From: an uncultured Bacteroides sp.
Lineage (GTDB): Bacteria; Bacteroidota; Bacteroidia; Bacteroidales; Bacteroidaceae
NCBI GenBank assembly: GCA_944322345.1
Contig: CALUOO010000012.1
Location: 1 to 64,000, forward strand
DNA: 64,000 nt
Direction of reading: 5' to 3'
How positions within the stretch are numbered: position 1 is the first letter of the stretch; the number at the start of each line of letters is the position of its first letter. Under the pieces are notes generated by a model. That model saw nothing but the letters and a program-made list of their open reading frames with translations. It made no database searches and had not been told where the DNA came from. A program made the translations under genes and the position numbers. Of this stretch, positions 26,140-36,051 are shown piece after piece.

Positions 26140-26709
26140 ATGCAGGATTTCAATCGCTATACATCGCAAGTCGACCTGTCGCCCGTGATAGACTTTACAC
26201 TACAGACAGGTACGGAGAAGCACTACCGGAAGGGAGACTGGTTTGTCCGTCAGGGAGACCTTTGCCGCACCATCGGATTTGTCGCCACGGGCAGTTTCCG
26301 GTATAGCTGCACCGATAGTGCAGGCGAGGTAAAGGCTGTAGGCTACACCTTCGAAAAGTCGTTTGTAGGGAACTACCCCGCCCTGTTACAGCAAGTCCCC
26401 TCGAGCATAGACATACAAGCACTGTGTGAGTGTACTGTCTACGAATGCACTTACCACCAGCTCACCCGTTTTTTTGAACAGAACGCAGAGCATCTGCAAT
26501 GGAAACAACGCATTACAGAAGTCCTGCTATGGGAAGTATATGAACGGATGGTTGCCCTCTACCGTCAGACTCCGGAGGAACGATACAGGGAAATTCTCAC
26601 CCAATGTCCCCACCTGCTACAGCTGGTCACACTGAAAGAACTTGCCTCTTACTTGCAAATAAGACCGGAAACTCTGAGCCGCATCCGACGGAGGATTTCC
26701 GGCAAGTGA
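26140..26709 (+). CDS. Crp/Fnr-family regulator
   Basis: 189 residues from MQDFNRYTSQVD at 26140. A cyclic-nucleotide-binding-like beta barrel (YRKGDWFVRQGDLCRTIGFVATGSFRY) is followed by a helical linker and a C-terminal helix-turn-helix (VTLKELASYLQIRPETLSRIRRRI). Ligand residues for cAMP are not evident, as is usual in Bacteroides Crp-like proteins. It follows aroA by 10 bp. Confidence 0.85.
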   Translation: MQDFNRYTSQVDLSPVIDFTLQTGTEKHYRKGDWFVRQGDLCRTIGFVATGSFRYSCTDSAGEVKAVGYTFEKSFVGNYPALLQQVPSSIDIQALCECTVYECTYHQLTRFFEQNAEHLQWKQRITEVLLWEVYERMVALYRQTPEERYREILTQCPHLLQLVTLKELASYLQIRPETLSRIRRRISGK

Positions 26710-26795
26710 ACCAACTTGTTGATTTCAATCAAGACTTTTCTTAATTCCCGGTTCTACTTTTGCCGCCACAAAAAAAGAACAATACACTGAAATAT

Positions 26796-27512
26796 ATGAG
26801 AAAAGTAATTATCGTAGGAGCCACTTCGGGTATAGGGAAAGAATTGGCTTTGCTATACGCACGTAAAAACAGTAAAGTAGGCATCACTGGACGTAGGGAA
26901 CAACTACTGAAAGAATGTTGCAACTATTATCCGGAGCAAATCTGCTATCAAGTCTGCGATGTAACTGACACACAGGATACAGTCCGGAAACTGGAAACAC
27001 TAGTCCGACAATTAGGAGGAATGGATTTACTAATTATCTGCGCAGGAACAGGAGAACTGAATCCCCAACTCGACTATGCACTTGAAGAACCCACACTGCT
27101 GACCAATATTATTGGATTTACCAACGTTGCCGACTGGGCATTCTGCTACTTCGAACAGCAACAAAAAGGGCACTTGGCTGTCATTTCCTCCGTAGGAGGC
27201 ATGCGTGGAAGTGGTGCTGCACCCGCCTATAATGCTTCGAAAGCCTATCAGATCAATTATATGGAGGGGTTGAGACAGAAAGCTGCCAAACTACCGTTTA
27301 CCATCTACACCACCGACATCCGCCCCGGATTTGTGGATACAGCCATGGCAAAAGGAGAAGGACTGTTTTGGGTTATTCCGGTAGCGAAAGCTGCAAAACA
27401 AATAGAGAAGGCCATTTCCCGGAAAAAGGAAATAGCCTTTGTTTCCAAAAGATGGAAGTATGTGGCAAAAGTGCTACGCCTGCTTCCCTCTTTTATCTAT
27501 TACAGAATGTAA
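26796..27512 (+). CDS. Short-chain dehydrogenase/reductase
   Basis: 238 residues from MRKVIIVGATSGIGK. Rossmann motif GATSGIG at 8-14, NAG-equivalent ICAGTGE, catalytic Ser in VISSVGG and YNASK. Acts on an unknown substrate with NAD(P)H. A TACTTTTG -7 box at 26755-26762 rules out the upstream ATG at 26760. Its stop abuts that of the convergent M28 peptidase. Confidence 0.88.
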   Translation: MRKVIIVGATSGIGKELALLYARKNSKVGITGRREQLLKECCNYYPEQICYQVCDVTDTQDTVRKLETLVRQLGGMDLLIICAGTGELNPQLDYALEEPTLLTNIIGFTNVADWAFCYFEQQQKGHLAVISSVGGMRGSGAAPAYNASKAYQINYMEGLRQKAAKLPFTIYTTDIRPGFVDTAMAKGEGLFWVIPVAKAAKQIEKAISRKKEIAFVSKRWKYVAKVLRLLPSFIYYRM

Positions 27513-28514
27513 TCAATACTCCTTTCCGTTAGCCATCCGCCACATCGACAAGAAAGAGGCTCGGGTAATGTCCACCACTTTATCCCAGTTCAGTCGATCG
27601 GCATGGTCGGTAGGCAAATGATAGTCGGGATGCCCGTCGGTATGATACCAGATGATAGGAATTCCCACACGGGCAAATGGACCGTTGTCACTTCCTCCCA
27701 CCGGATTTTCCCAAGCACGGTAATCGGGTTCAAGGCGTAGCCCATACTTCTCGATATCCTGCTTCAACCATTCACCAAAAGCAGGATGGGAAGCCGTGTA
27801 GAAATAGACAACATGTTGAGGATGGTCGGGCTTATTGTTGCGCCCAATCATGTCGAAGTTTAGATATCCTTTGATGGAGGATAGGTAAGAACAACTCTGC
27901 ACAAAGTAGCGAGAACCCAGTAATCCTTTCTCCTCACCGTCCCAAAAGGCAAAGATAACAGTACGTTCCGGCTGCTGCCCGCTTGCCACAAATGCACGAG
28001 CAATCTGCAATACGGCAGAGACACCCGAAGCGTTGTCGTCCGCTCCGTTGTAAATACAGTCGCCATCGAGAGACGAATCGGTACCCAAATGATCGAAATG
28101 AGCACCAATAATGACATATTCCTTCGGATTCCTGCCGGGAATCATGCCCAGCACGTTCCGCATCGACAGCTTCCGGTGCACCTCCATCCTCAACTTCGCC
28201 ACCGAATCAGGATGTACTTCCCATCGTCCTTTCCGTTGCCGTTCTTTACTATATGCCTCGAAAGGCTGAAAATAACTTTCACCCAAAGGCTGTGCTCCTA
28301 TCCAGCGAAGCAAAGAGGCTATGTATGCTGCTGACACACGGCTGCCATGTTCACCAGCCTCGCGGCCTTGCAGTTCGTCGTCGGATAAAAAGCGTACGGT
28401 AGCCTCCGCCGAACGGCGATTGATAGTGCGAAGTCCTTTTTCTAGCGGAGTCTGTGCCCATAACCCGGAACATACCACCAATAATAATAGTCCTATCCAA
28501 TAGATCTGTTTCAT
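27513..28514 (-). CDS. M28-family zinc aminopeptidase, exported
   Basis: 333 residues with a signal peptide (about 1-20, SGLWAQ). The zinc ligands of family M28 are visible in order: GAHFDHLG (His), NGADDNASG (Asp), DGEEKGLLGS (Glu-Glu), FDMIGRN (Asp) and YHLPTDHADRLN (His). Likely periplasmic removal of N-terminal residues; glutaminyl cyclase-like relatives exist. No gap separates its stop from that of the SDR gene. Confidence 0.9.
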   Translation of the reverse strand: MKQIYWIGLLLLVVCSGLWAQTPLEKGLRTINRRSAEATVRFLSDDELQGREAGEHGSRVSAAYIASLLRWIGAQPLGESYFQPFEAYSKERQRKGRWEVHPDSVAKLRMEVHRKLSMRNVLGMIPGRNPKEYVIIGAHFDHLGTDSSLDGDCIYNGADDNASGVSAVLQIARAFVASGQQPERTVIFAFWDGEEKGLLGSRYFVQSCSYLSSIKGYLNFDMIGRNNKPDHPQHVVYFYTASHPAFGEWLKQDIEKYGLRLEPDYRAWENPVGGSDNGPFARVGIPIIWYHTDGHPDYHLPTDHADRLNWDKVVDITRASFLSMWRMANGKEY

Positions 28515-28731
28515 GATTTGAAATTATGATTTTTAGAGTTTTTCTTTACTATCAGGTTCTAAAATTAAGCGAATCAAAGATACAGAAAATAATAAAGCCT
28601 ACAAGGAAAACACTAAATAGAAAAGGGAGGAAGACAATTCGAGAAATATTGCACATATTTTCTGCTGATTCGGTAATTATCTCCCGAAATGAAATACCGA
28701 TTTTTGCCTTCCAAAAACTAACAGGTAAATA

Positions 28732-30594
28732 ATGGAAAAAGAACAAAACCATCAAGTGACAAAAAGAAACAATCCGTATATGAGTTTTTTGTGGATAATC
28801 CTGACACTTTTATTACTCAACGGACTGGTTTTTCCAAAGCTTTCCAACCAGCAGATTATTGCCACTGATTATGGTTCGTTTATCGAGAAAGTAGATAGTG
28901 GAAAAGTGAAAGATGTTGCCATAAAAAGCAATCATATTTATTTTACAACCGAAGAAAGAGGCAAAACCCTGACTTATCAGACAGGGGAGACAAACGATCC
29001 ACAGCTCGTGGAAAGATTACTAAATGCCCAAAGCCCCAACAAAAACAACAAAATTTCATTCAATCAAATTATTCCACGGGAAAACTCACCGATACTTGAC
29101 TTCCTGTTGATGTGGATTCTTCCCGGTCTGATATTCTATCTCATCTGGCGGCAAGCAGGCAAAAGTATTCAGGCACGAATGAATGGTGGAGGAAATTTTA
29201 TGTCATTCGGCAACAGTGGTGCTAAAATATATGCCGAGTCCGAAATAAAAACGACCTTTGCCAACGTAGCCGGACAAGACGAAGCCAAAGAAGCCCTAAT
29301 GGAAATAGCCGATTTCCTACACAATCCGTCGAAATATACTCAAATCGGAGCATCGCTACCCAAAGGAGTCCTATTGGTAGGTCCTCCGGGAACAGGAAAA
29401 ACGCTGATTGCCCGTGCACTTGCAGGAGAGGCCCATGTGCCTTTCTTTGCCATTTCAGGTTCAGAATTCGTCCAGATGTTTGTAGGTATGGGAGCAGCAA
29501 AGGTACGCGACCTGTTCAAACAGGCCAACGAAAAAGCTCCCTGCATCATCTTTATTGATGAAATAGATGCCATAGGAAAAAGTCGTAATACCGGTTTGGG
29601 AGGTAATGATGAACGTGAACAGACTCTAAACCAGCTGTTAACTGAAATGGATGGTTTTGACGGACGAAAAGGAGTAGTGATACTGGCCGCCACCAACCGT
29701 CCGGAAAGTCTTGACAAAGCATTGTTACGTCCCGGACGCTTCGACCGTCGTGTACAAATGGAACTCCCCGATTTGGAAGGCCGTAAAGCCATTCTTGAAG
29801 TACATCTGAAAAAAGTAAAACATGAAGAAATAGACATTGATATTGTAGCACGTGCCACTGTGGGATCTTCGGGTGCTGAACTAGCCAACATAGTCAACGA
29901 AGCAGCCTTACGTGCTGTACGAATGGGACGCAAAAAGGTGACTACCGCCGATCTGGAAGAAAGTGTAGAAACAGTCATTGCCGGCGCACAAAAGAAAAAT
30001 AAAATTCTGTCTGACACAGAAAAGGAAATAGTGGCTTATCACGAAATAGGTCACGCCCTAGTGGCTGCCATGCAAAGCCATTCGGCTCCTGTACATAAAA
30101 TTACCATTATTCCACGAACATCGGGTGCACTCGGCTATACGATGCAGGTAGAAAGTAGTGAACAGCTATTGCAAAGCAAAGAAAATCTGTTCAAACGTAT
30201 CGTAACTCTTACAGGAGGCCGTTCGGCAGAAGAAGTAATGTGCCACACTATTACCACTGGTGCATCCAACGACATAGAGCAAGCGACAAAACTGGCACGT
30301 GCAATGGTAACACGCTACGGAATGAGCAGCCGATATGATATGACCGGGCTTGAAACCATGAATAACAGCTATTTGGGAGGTGATGGTTCGCTAACCTGTT
30401 CACCGGAAACAGCAGCTGATATTGATCATGAAGTAATAAACATTATAAAAGATGCACATACAAAAGCCAAGGAAATCATCTCCACACATACAGAAATAAT
30501 GCATCGTGCTGCAGCCTTCCTTATGGAAAAAGAGACAATCACAGGCGACGAATTTATGAAAATAGTCGAGGAATGCGGGGAAAATAAAACATAA
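28732..30594 (+). CDS. ftsH: ATP-dependent zinc metalloprotease FtsH
   Basis: 620 residues. Two N-terminal membrane segments (about 17-35 and 121-138) flank a periplasmic domain, followed by the AAA module (Walker A GPPGTGKT, Walker [35 protein letters not shown]) and the protease with YHEIGHAL (HExxH). Degrades membrane and short-lived cytosolic proteins. No tail extension is seen. Bacteroides may carry more than one FtsH; which copy this is cannot be told here. Confidence 0.93.
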   Translation: MEKEQNHQVTKRNNPYMSFLWIILTLLLLNGLVFPKLSNQQIIATDYGSFIEKVDSGKVKDVAIKSNHIYFTTEERGKTLTYQTGETNDPQLVERLLNAQSPNKNNKISFNQIIPRENSPILDFLLMWILPGLIFYLIWRQAGKSIQARMNGGGNFMSFGNSGAKIYAESEIKTTFANVAGQDEAKEALMEIADFLHNPSKYTQIGASLPKGVLLVGPPGTGKTLIARALAGEAHVPFFAISGSEFVQMFVGMGAAKVRDLFKQANEKAPCIIFIDEIDAIGKSRNTGLGGNDEREQTLNQLLTEMDGFDGRKGVVILAATNRPESLDKALLRPGRFDRRVQMELPDLEGRKAILEVHLKKVKHEEIDIDIVARATVGSSGAELANIVNEAALRAVRMGRKKVTTADLEESVETVIAGAQKKNKILSDTEKEIVAYHEIGHALVAAMQSHSAPVHKITIIPRTSGALGYTMQVESSEQLLQSKENLFKRIVTLTGGRSAEEVMCHTITTGASNDIEQATKLARAMVTRYGMSSRYDMTGLETMNNSYLGGDGSLTCSPETAADIDHEVINIIKDAHTKAKEIISTHTEIMHRAAAFLMEKETITGDEFMKIVEECGENKT

Positions 30595-30644
30595 CAGCCG
30601 AGAATTCTAACACGACAAACGACTCCTCTGGATATTTCTTCTTA

Positions 30645-31508
30645 TCACTCCATGCCTTGCCTTCTGTATTCCAGAGGGGTCATCCCCGCATGAATCCTGA
30701 AAAAACGAACAAAAGAAGAAGCCGTAGGGAAGTGAAGCTGCATAGAAATCTGCTGTATGGTAAGTTCAGTAGTCCTGATATAGCGTTTGGCCTCAATAAC
30801 CGTCACCTCGTTAATCCAGTTCTGAACCGGATATTTCGTAACTTGTTTTACTGTCATTGATAAATATTTAGGAGTGACACACAACTTATCGGCATAAAAT
30901 GAGACGCTTCTTTCCGCAGCACGATACTGTAACAACAAATCGAAAAAACTTTGTGTAAGCATTTCTGCACGTAGCCCCGTATTTTTCCGTTTTCTTTCCA
31001 CATTCTCATGCAAAGAAGCTGCTACCAACATGAACGCAAGCGCTAAAGTTGTCCTTATCTGTCTATAATATTTCTTTTCATCTCCCCGATATCTCTCTAT
31101 CATGCTATAAAGTGACATCAATTCTTTCTCTTTCCCATTATCCATTGACAAACATGGAGATGTTGACACATCTTTCAACAATTCAAAATCGGGAATAACG
31201 GGCATACCTAAAACAAAATCGAGCGAGACAAAAAGCGTTCTGACTTCAAAATCAGGAGAGACATCCACGACAGAAAAAATATGTTTGGGAAGCACTACAA
31301 ATAGTTCCTTACTTTGTACCAAACACTCATTATAGTCAACCTTGAAACAGGCACTCCCCTTTATACAAATGTTCAACAGAAAACCATCGAATATAAAAGA
31401 TTGCCCTAGAAATCCATGACCTAGCATTTCTGACAAATTGTCAAAACAAGAACAATCCTTCTTCAAGTCCGTTTCATTTATCCCTCCCATAACAAAACAC
31501 AATGACAT
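30645..31508 (-). CDS. AraC-family transcriptional regulator
   Basis: 287 residues from MSLCFVMGG at 31508. The longer frame to 31583 would run through a TATTTTTG promoter box, so I shortened it. The N-terminal half is a cupin-like sensor. The C-terminus holds two helix-turn-helix units (FYADKLCVTPKYLSMTVKQV and LTIQQISMQLHFPTASSFVRFFRIHAGMTPLEYR). Divergent from the DUF308 gene. Confidence 0.88.
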   Translation of the reverse strand: MSLCFVMGGINETDLKKDCSCFDNLSEMLGHGFLGQSFIFDGFLLNICIKGSACFKVDYNECLVQSKELFVVLPKHIFSVVDVSPDFEVRTLFVSLDFVLGMPVIPDFELLKDVSTSPCLSMDNGKEKELMSLYSMIERYRGDEKKYYRQIRTTLALAFMLVAASLHENVERKRKNTGLRAEMLTQSFFDLLLQYRAAERSVSFYADKLCVTPKYLSMTVKQVTKYPVQNWINEVTVIEAKRYIRTTELTIQQISMQLHFPTASSFVRFFRIHAGMTPLEYRRQGME

Positions 31509-31626
31509 AATATTCAAGCACTGCAAAAATAAGAAATTATGCACATTTTTCCATATAAAATGATAATAAAGGAACAATTGCAATCTGTTAGCTTTTCAAC
31601 ATTAAAACCTAATAAAAGAATAAGAT

Positions 31627-32232
31627 ATGATAAGCAAAATTCAACTGGACAAAAAAATGTTCAAACATTGGTGGATATCCTTGGTAGTAGGGATTCTGAG
31701 TATAGCTGCTGGAATCTGCTGCCTATTAACCCCTATCGATTCACTCGCCGTACTGACAAACTTTTTTATGATTATACTTATCGGTGGTGGTATTTTCAAT
31801 ATCGTATTGGCCGTAACCAATAGAAAATGGAATGACTACTGGGGATGGGATCTCGCTCGTGGAATAATCGAAGTGATGCTAGGCATATGGCTACTTTTGC
31901 TTCCACTGCCACTTATAACTGCCACCATGATTTATGTTTTCGGTTTTTGGATGTTATTTCATTCAGTTATGGGCATCTGTGAATCGTGTGAATTATCTAA
32001 AATAGAATTGAAAGGTTGGGGATGGCTATTGGCATGTAACATAATCAGTCTGCTATGTTCTTTCATTTTTCTAATAACCCCAATATATGGAGGTATCTTT
32101 ATTCCAATTTACATAGGATTTTCTTTTATGATGTATGGCATCTTCCGAATCATACTAGCATTCCAAACAAGAAAATTCAACAAATCATCGAATAACGACG
32201 AATATATCGAAGTTGAAGTAGAAGAATTATAA
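31627..32232 (+). CDS. HdeD-like (DUF308) membrane protein
   Basis: 201 residues with six membrane segments in three pairs (VVGILSIAAGICCLL; GGGIFNIVLAV; LGIWLLLLPLPLI and so on) and an acidic tail (NNDEYIEVEVEEL). The repeated G-I-x-S/N pattern is that of DUF308/HdeD proteins, linked to acid resistance in E. coli. Function in Bacteroides unknown. Possibly controlled by the divergent AraC regulator (position only). Confidence 0.75.
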   Translation: MISKIQLDKKMFKHWWISLVVGILSIAAGICCLLTPIDSLAVLTNFFMIILIGGGIFNIVLAVTNRKWNDYWGWDLARGIIEVMLGIWLLLLPLPLITATMIYVFGFWMLFHSVMGICESCELSKIELKGWGWLLACNIISLLCSFIFLITPIYGGIFIPIYIGFSFMMYGIFRIILAFQTRKFNKSSNNDEYIEVEVEEL

Positions 32233-32268
32233 GAACAAACTAAGCAAAGTAAATATATCAGAATAAAG

Positions 32269-32338
32269 TTTACCACAGATTTTTCTGTTTTTTAAACAGA
32301 CCTATGTTTATGAAATAACCTGTATAATCTGTGGTAAA
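32269..32338. repeat. Inverted CACAGATT repeat in a 352-bp gap
   Basis: TTTACCACAGATT at 32269-32281 and AATCTGTGGTAAA at 32326-32338 are perfect inverted arms of 13 bp. They resemble the CACAGAT repeats at 10440-10605. The rest of the gap (32339-32584) is AT-rich; I see nothing in it beyond a weak TAAGTTTG promoter-like box at 32532-32539. Confidence 0.65.
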
Positions 32339-32584
32339 TACATTTGATCCTCTTTCCATCAACACCTTCTTTTCATAACTTCCACATCTACAAATTTCCA
32401 TCTTCACAACTACTCTCCTAATTACTTGCTGCCAACAACTAATACACTATCTCATCAAAATTTCTTCAAACCATTTTTTCATCAAACAAACTGCATTCTA
32501 CACTTTTTGTTCGTTTATTACAGAGAATATATGTAAGTTTGCAACGACATAGCAACATAAGAGAAAATTTGATCAGAAACAGTT

Positions 32585-33016
32585 ATGTGGATACTCATCA
32601 TAGGGTTGATTTTACTAGGCATTGTTGCAATGATTGCTGGAGCAATCCGTTACAAGAAACTGCAACGGAAAATAGAAAGAGGCGAACTAGACAGCATGCC
32701 TGAAGTGAAAGAGGTAGATGCAGAATGCTGCGGACAACATGAAGTATGTGAAAAGGAGAGTCTGCTGGCTGCGGTCAGCAAAAAAATAGAATATTATGAC
32801 GATGAAGAACTGGACAACTTTATCGGAAGATCCTCTGACAGTTATACAACTGAAGAAACCGACCAGTTCCGCGACATTCTCTATACCATGCAGGATACTG
32901 ATGTTGCCGGATGGGTGCGCAGCCTGCAACTCAGAGGGGTTGAGCTCCCCAACGAAATGAAAGATGAAGTGTTTCTCATTATCGGCGAACGCCGGATGAC
33001 ATCTGATCATCATTAA
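32585..33016 (+). CDS. Small single-TM protein of unknown function
   Basis: 143 residues. One N-terminal membrane helix (about 2-22) precedes a basic stretch (RYKKLQRKIERG) and an acidic soluble domain including ECCGQHEVCEKES, a Cys/His cluster that might bind metal. It is followed 33 bp later by a metal-type ABC permease, with which it may be co-transcribed. No family name known to me. Confidence 0.7.
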   Translation: MWILIIGLILLGIVAMIAGAIRYKKLQRKIERGELDSMPEVKEVDAECCGQHEVCEKESLLAAVSKKIEYYDDEELDNFIGRSSDSYTTEETDQFRDILYTMQDTDVAGWVRSLQLRGVELPNEMKDEVFLIIGERRMTSDHH

Positions 33017-33049
33017 TACTTAAAACGTATATACCCTCTGCACTTCGCA

Positions 33050-33877
33050 GTGAGTATACTTAAAAAACTCAAAACAGTGGATCTGCTACAATACACTTTT
33101 TTCCAAAATGCCTTACTGGGCAGTCTGTTGGCAAGTATTGCCTGCGGTATTATCGGAACATATATTGTAACCCGAAGGCTGGTATTTATCAGTGGAGGCA
33201 TTACACATGCCTCGTTCGGAGGTATTGGTTTAGGACTATTTACCGGCATCTCCCCTCTCTTGTCAGCTGCCCTCTTTTCCGTTATGTCAGCATTTGGAGT
33301 CGAATGGTTGAGTAAACGAAAAGATATGCGCGAAGATTCTGCCATTGCTGTCTTTTGGACATTAGGAATGGCACTTGGGATTATGTTTAGTTTTTTGTCT
33401 CCGGGATTTGCTCCCGACTTATCTGCTTATCTGTTTGGGAATATACTGACTATCAGTCATTCCGATTTATGGATGCTGGGATGTCTAGCCTTAGTGCTAA
33501 GCATATTTTTCTATCTCTACCTGCGTCCGATTGTGTCCATCGCTTTTGATCGAGAGTTTGCCCGTTCGCAAAAAATTCCAGTAGAAATTTTCGAATATGT
33601 ACTAATGATGTTCATCGCCCTGACTATAGTAGCATGCCTGCGTATGGTAGGCATTGTGCTTGCTATCTCGCTACTTACTATCCCGCAAATGACAGCAAAC
33701 TTGTTTACCTATAGCTTCAAAAAAATCATCTGGCTGTCCATTGCCATCGGTTTTATGGGATGTTTGGGTGGATTGTTCATTTCCTATCGTTGGGAAGTTC
33801 CTTCAGGAGCTTCCATTATATTCTTCTCCATTTTGATTTACGCTGTATGTAAAGTTATCAGGAGAAAAAATAATTAA
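33050..33877 (+). CDS. Metal ABC transporter permease (ZnuB/MntB type)
   Basis: 275 residues from a GTG start. Eight or more membrane segments. The motifs LLGSLLASIACGIIGTYIVTRRLVFISGGITHASFGGIGLG and LTIPQMTAN are typical of the ABC-3 permease family for Zn, Mn or Fe. No ATPase or binding protein lies next to it, so it must work with subunits encoded elsewhere. An ABC permease standing alone is normal for this gene in Bacteroides. Confidence 0.88.
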   Translation: MSILKKLKTVDLLQYTFFQNALLGSLLASIACGIIGTYIVTRRLVFISGGITHASFGGIGLGLFTGISPLLSAALFSVMSAFGVEWLSKRKDMREDSAIAVFWTLGMALGIMFSFLSPGFAPDLSAYLFGNILTISHSDLWMLGCLALVLSIFFYLYLRPIVSIAFDREFARSQKIPVEIFEYVLMMFIALTIVACLRMVGIVLAISLLTIPQMTANLFTYSFKKIIWLSIAIGFMGCLGGLFISYRWEVPSGASIIFFSILIYAVCKVIRRKNN

Positions 33878-34035
33878 ATGAAGAACTTGTAAAATAAAGA
33901 ATAATGCCAACATATACTTATATAATTTACCGCAAAAAATCAGTCAAAAACAGGAAGATTTAGCTTCATTCATGGCTGTTCATTGCTACAATGATACCGT
34001 ATTTGCTTATAACTTAAAACTCAATTATTCAATAT

Positions 34036-34449
34036 ATGGAAATCAAGATTCAATCATTAGAAAATATTCACGAAGCTGCCCGTGAGTTTATTGCTGCCAT
34101 GGGCGACAATACAGTTTTCGCTTTATACGGAAAAATGGGAGCAGGAAAAACCACCTTTGTCAAAGCACTTTGTGAAGAACTGGGAGTATCGGATGTCATT
34201 AGTTCACCCACTTTTGCAATTGTCAATGAATACCGCTCTGACAAAACAGGAGAACTGATCTATCACTTCGACTTCTACCGTATCAAAAAGCTTAGCGAAG
34301 TGTATGACATGGGATATGAAGATTATTTCTACAGTGGCGCACTCTGTTTCATAGAATGGCCAGAACTTGTAGAAGAACTATTACCGGGAGATGCGGTCAA
34401 AGTGACTATCGAAGAACAAGAAGACGGCAGCAGAATCATCACACTATGA
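34036..34449 (+). CDS. tsaE: tRNA N6-adenosine threonylcarbamoyltransfer complex ATPase TsaE
   Basis: 137 residues. Walker [13 protein letters not shown] at about 32-43, then [19 protein letters not shown] and CFIEWPEL, all hallmarks of TsaE. Works with TsaB and TsaD to make t6A at position 37 of ANN-decoding tRNAs. Overlaps the next gene by 4 bp. Confidence 0.95.
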   Translation: MEIKIQSLENIHEAAREFIAAMGDNTVFALYGKMGAGKTTFVKALCEELGVSDVISSPTFAIVNEYRSDKTGELIYHFDFYRIKKLSEVYDMGYEDYFYSGALCFIEWPELVEELLPGDAVKVTIEEQEDGSRIITL

Positions 34450-34676
34450 TTGGCCAGTATATTGTACAAGGGATTTTCGCGCTAGCAGGAATCATATCCC
34501 TGCTGGCAGCATTGTTCAACTGGGAATGGTTCTTCAGTACTCGAAATGCACGTTCCATCGTGCATAATGCAGGACGCGGACGTGCACGCCTTTTCTACGG
34601 TATCCTAGGAGTCATATTGATCGGAATGGCCATATTTTTTTTCATAGAGACCATGAAAGCAGCAGGATGTATATAA
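34446..34676 (+). CDS. Immunity 17-like small membrane protein
   Basis: 76 residues with two membrane segments flanking [22 protein letters not shown]. This looks like the family named immunity 17 in surveys of polymorphic toxins. Here it is translationally coupled (ATGA) to tsaE with no toxin in sight, so the immunity label may not describe its role. Confidence 0.65.
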   Translation: MIGQYIVQGIFALAGIISLLAALFNWEWFFSTRNARSIVHNAGRGRARLFYGILGVILIGMAIFFFIETMKAAGCI

Positions 34677-34678
34677 AG

Positions 34679-35989
34679 TTATAATACCTGACGCGATTTC
34701 ATCTCAAGATATTTATTTATTACATCTACCGACAAATGCTCCGGCGTAGTGAGTAAAGCGTATATGCCGTGTTGTTTTAAAGCAGAAACAATCATCCGCT
34801 TTTCAAAAACAAACTTTTCAGCAATTACATGACGATAATACTCTTCTGTATCTCCGGGAGAGGTAGATATATAGTCCTTCAAATCGGCATCCTCAAAAAA
34901 AACGACTAGCAGACGATGCCGACGATTCAGTTGTTGCAAATAAGTCAACTGGCGATTCATACTGCCCATATTGGCAAAGTTCGTATAAAGAATCAGAAAA
35001 CTACGTTTGCTAATATGTTTATTCAAATGTATGCAAAGTGCAGAAAAATCAGTTTCTCCAAAAGTAGAGTGCTGACTATAAAGAGCTTCCAACAGTGTCT
35101 GCATATGTCCAGGCTGTTTAGATGCAGGAACAAACGAATCGAAACGTTCGTCAAACGTAACCAAGCCAGCCTTATCGTCTTTGCGCAAAGCCACATACGA
35201 AAGTACCAATGATGAATTAATGGCATAATCAAGCAGTGTCATTCCTCGAAAAGCCTGCTGCATAATTCGCCCCTTGTCAATCACATTATAAATCTGCTGC
35301 GAACGTTCGTCCTGATAGACATTGACCATAAGCTGATGTCGACGAGCACTTGCCTTCCAATTGATAGTACGGTAGTCATCTCCTTTGACATACTCCTTTA
35401 TCTGTTCAAACTCAGTGTGATGTCCTACTCTACGGATACGTTTGATTCCCAGTTCTGTCAAATTATTGCTCATGGCAAGCAATTCATACTGATGCAACAT
35501 CAAATAAGAGGGATATACCTTTATATTTTGTTGTTTTCCACACGTATAGCGTTTCGAAAGTAAACCAATACGTCCCATAGCAAATACCCTGAGATAGCCG
35601 AACGAATATTCTCCTCGATGGGTAGGACGAAGTGTATAGACTATTGTTTTTCCTCCATTTGCAGGCAAAACTGCCTGAAATGAGACATCACGTTTTTGAA
35701 AGATAAAAGGAATCTCATCTATTACCTCTACAGAGAGCAAATATTGATAACTGCTTTCCAAATGAATAGAGACTTCATTCTCATCTCCGTTAGAAAAACG
35801 GTCGGCACAACGACGATATGCAGTAATCTTACCGGTGAAATACAGACTATATGCATCCCAAGCAATACATATCATCAATACCAGTAAAGCTACCTGTCCA
35901 ATAACAAACAACGGGGCATATATATATCCACTACCTAATAACAGAATAATGCCCAACAAAGCTATATAAAGACGACAAGTGAAATACAA
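34679..35989 (-). CDS. DUF58-family protein
   Basis: 436 residues. Two N-terminal membrane segments (about 8-45), a beta-rich section and the DUF58 motif GDDYRTINWKASARRHQLMVN near 205-225, followed by a von Willebrand A-like fold (NVIDKGRIM, SFLILYTNFA). It is last in the SpoIIM/DUF4129/DUF4350/MoxR operon. DUF58 proteins act with MoxR AAA ATPases, perhaps in cofactor or complex assembly. Confidence 0.88.
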   Translation of the reverse strand: MYFTCRLYIALLGIILLLGSGYIYAPLFVIGQVALLVLMICIAWDAYSLYFTGKITAYRRCADRFSNGDENEVSIHLESSYQYLLSVEVIDEIPFIFQKRDVSFQAVLPANGGKTIVYTLRPTHRGEYSFGYLRVFAMGRIGLLSKRYTCGKQQNIKVYPSYLMLHQYELLAMSNNLTELGIKRIRRVGHHTEFEQIKEYVKGDDYRTINWKASARRHQLMVNVYQDERSQQIYNVIDKGRIMQQAFRGMTLLDYAINSSLVLSYVALRKDDKAGLVTFDERFDSFVPASKQPGHMQTLLEALYSQHSTFGETDFSALCIHLNKHISKRSFLILYTNFANMGSMNRQLTYLQQLNRRHRLLVVFFEDADLKDYISTSPGDTEEYYRHVIAEKFVFEKRMIVSALKQHGIYALLTTPEHLSVDVINKYLEMKSRQVL

Positions 35990-36051
35990 AAAGTATAAGT
36001 TTTAATTATAAATTATATTTTAAGTAATAAGTTTCACAGGAAAAAGAGCCT

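Noticed and set aside
28526-28732. 68-codon open frame upstream of ftsH
   Set aside because: AT-rich, basic and without homology; more likely the ftsH leader region.
31509-31583. N-terminal extension of the AraC regulator
   Set aside because: It would include the TATTTTTG promoter box read on the minus strand.
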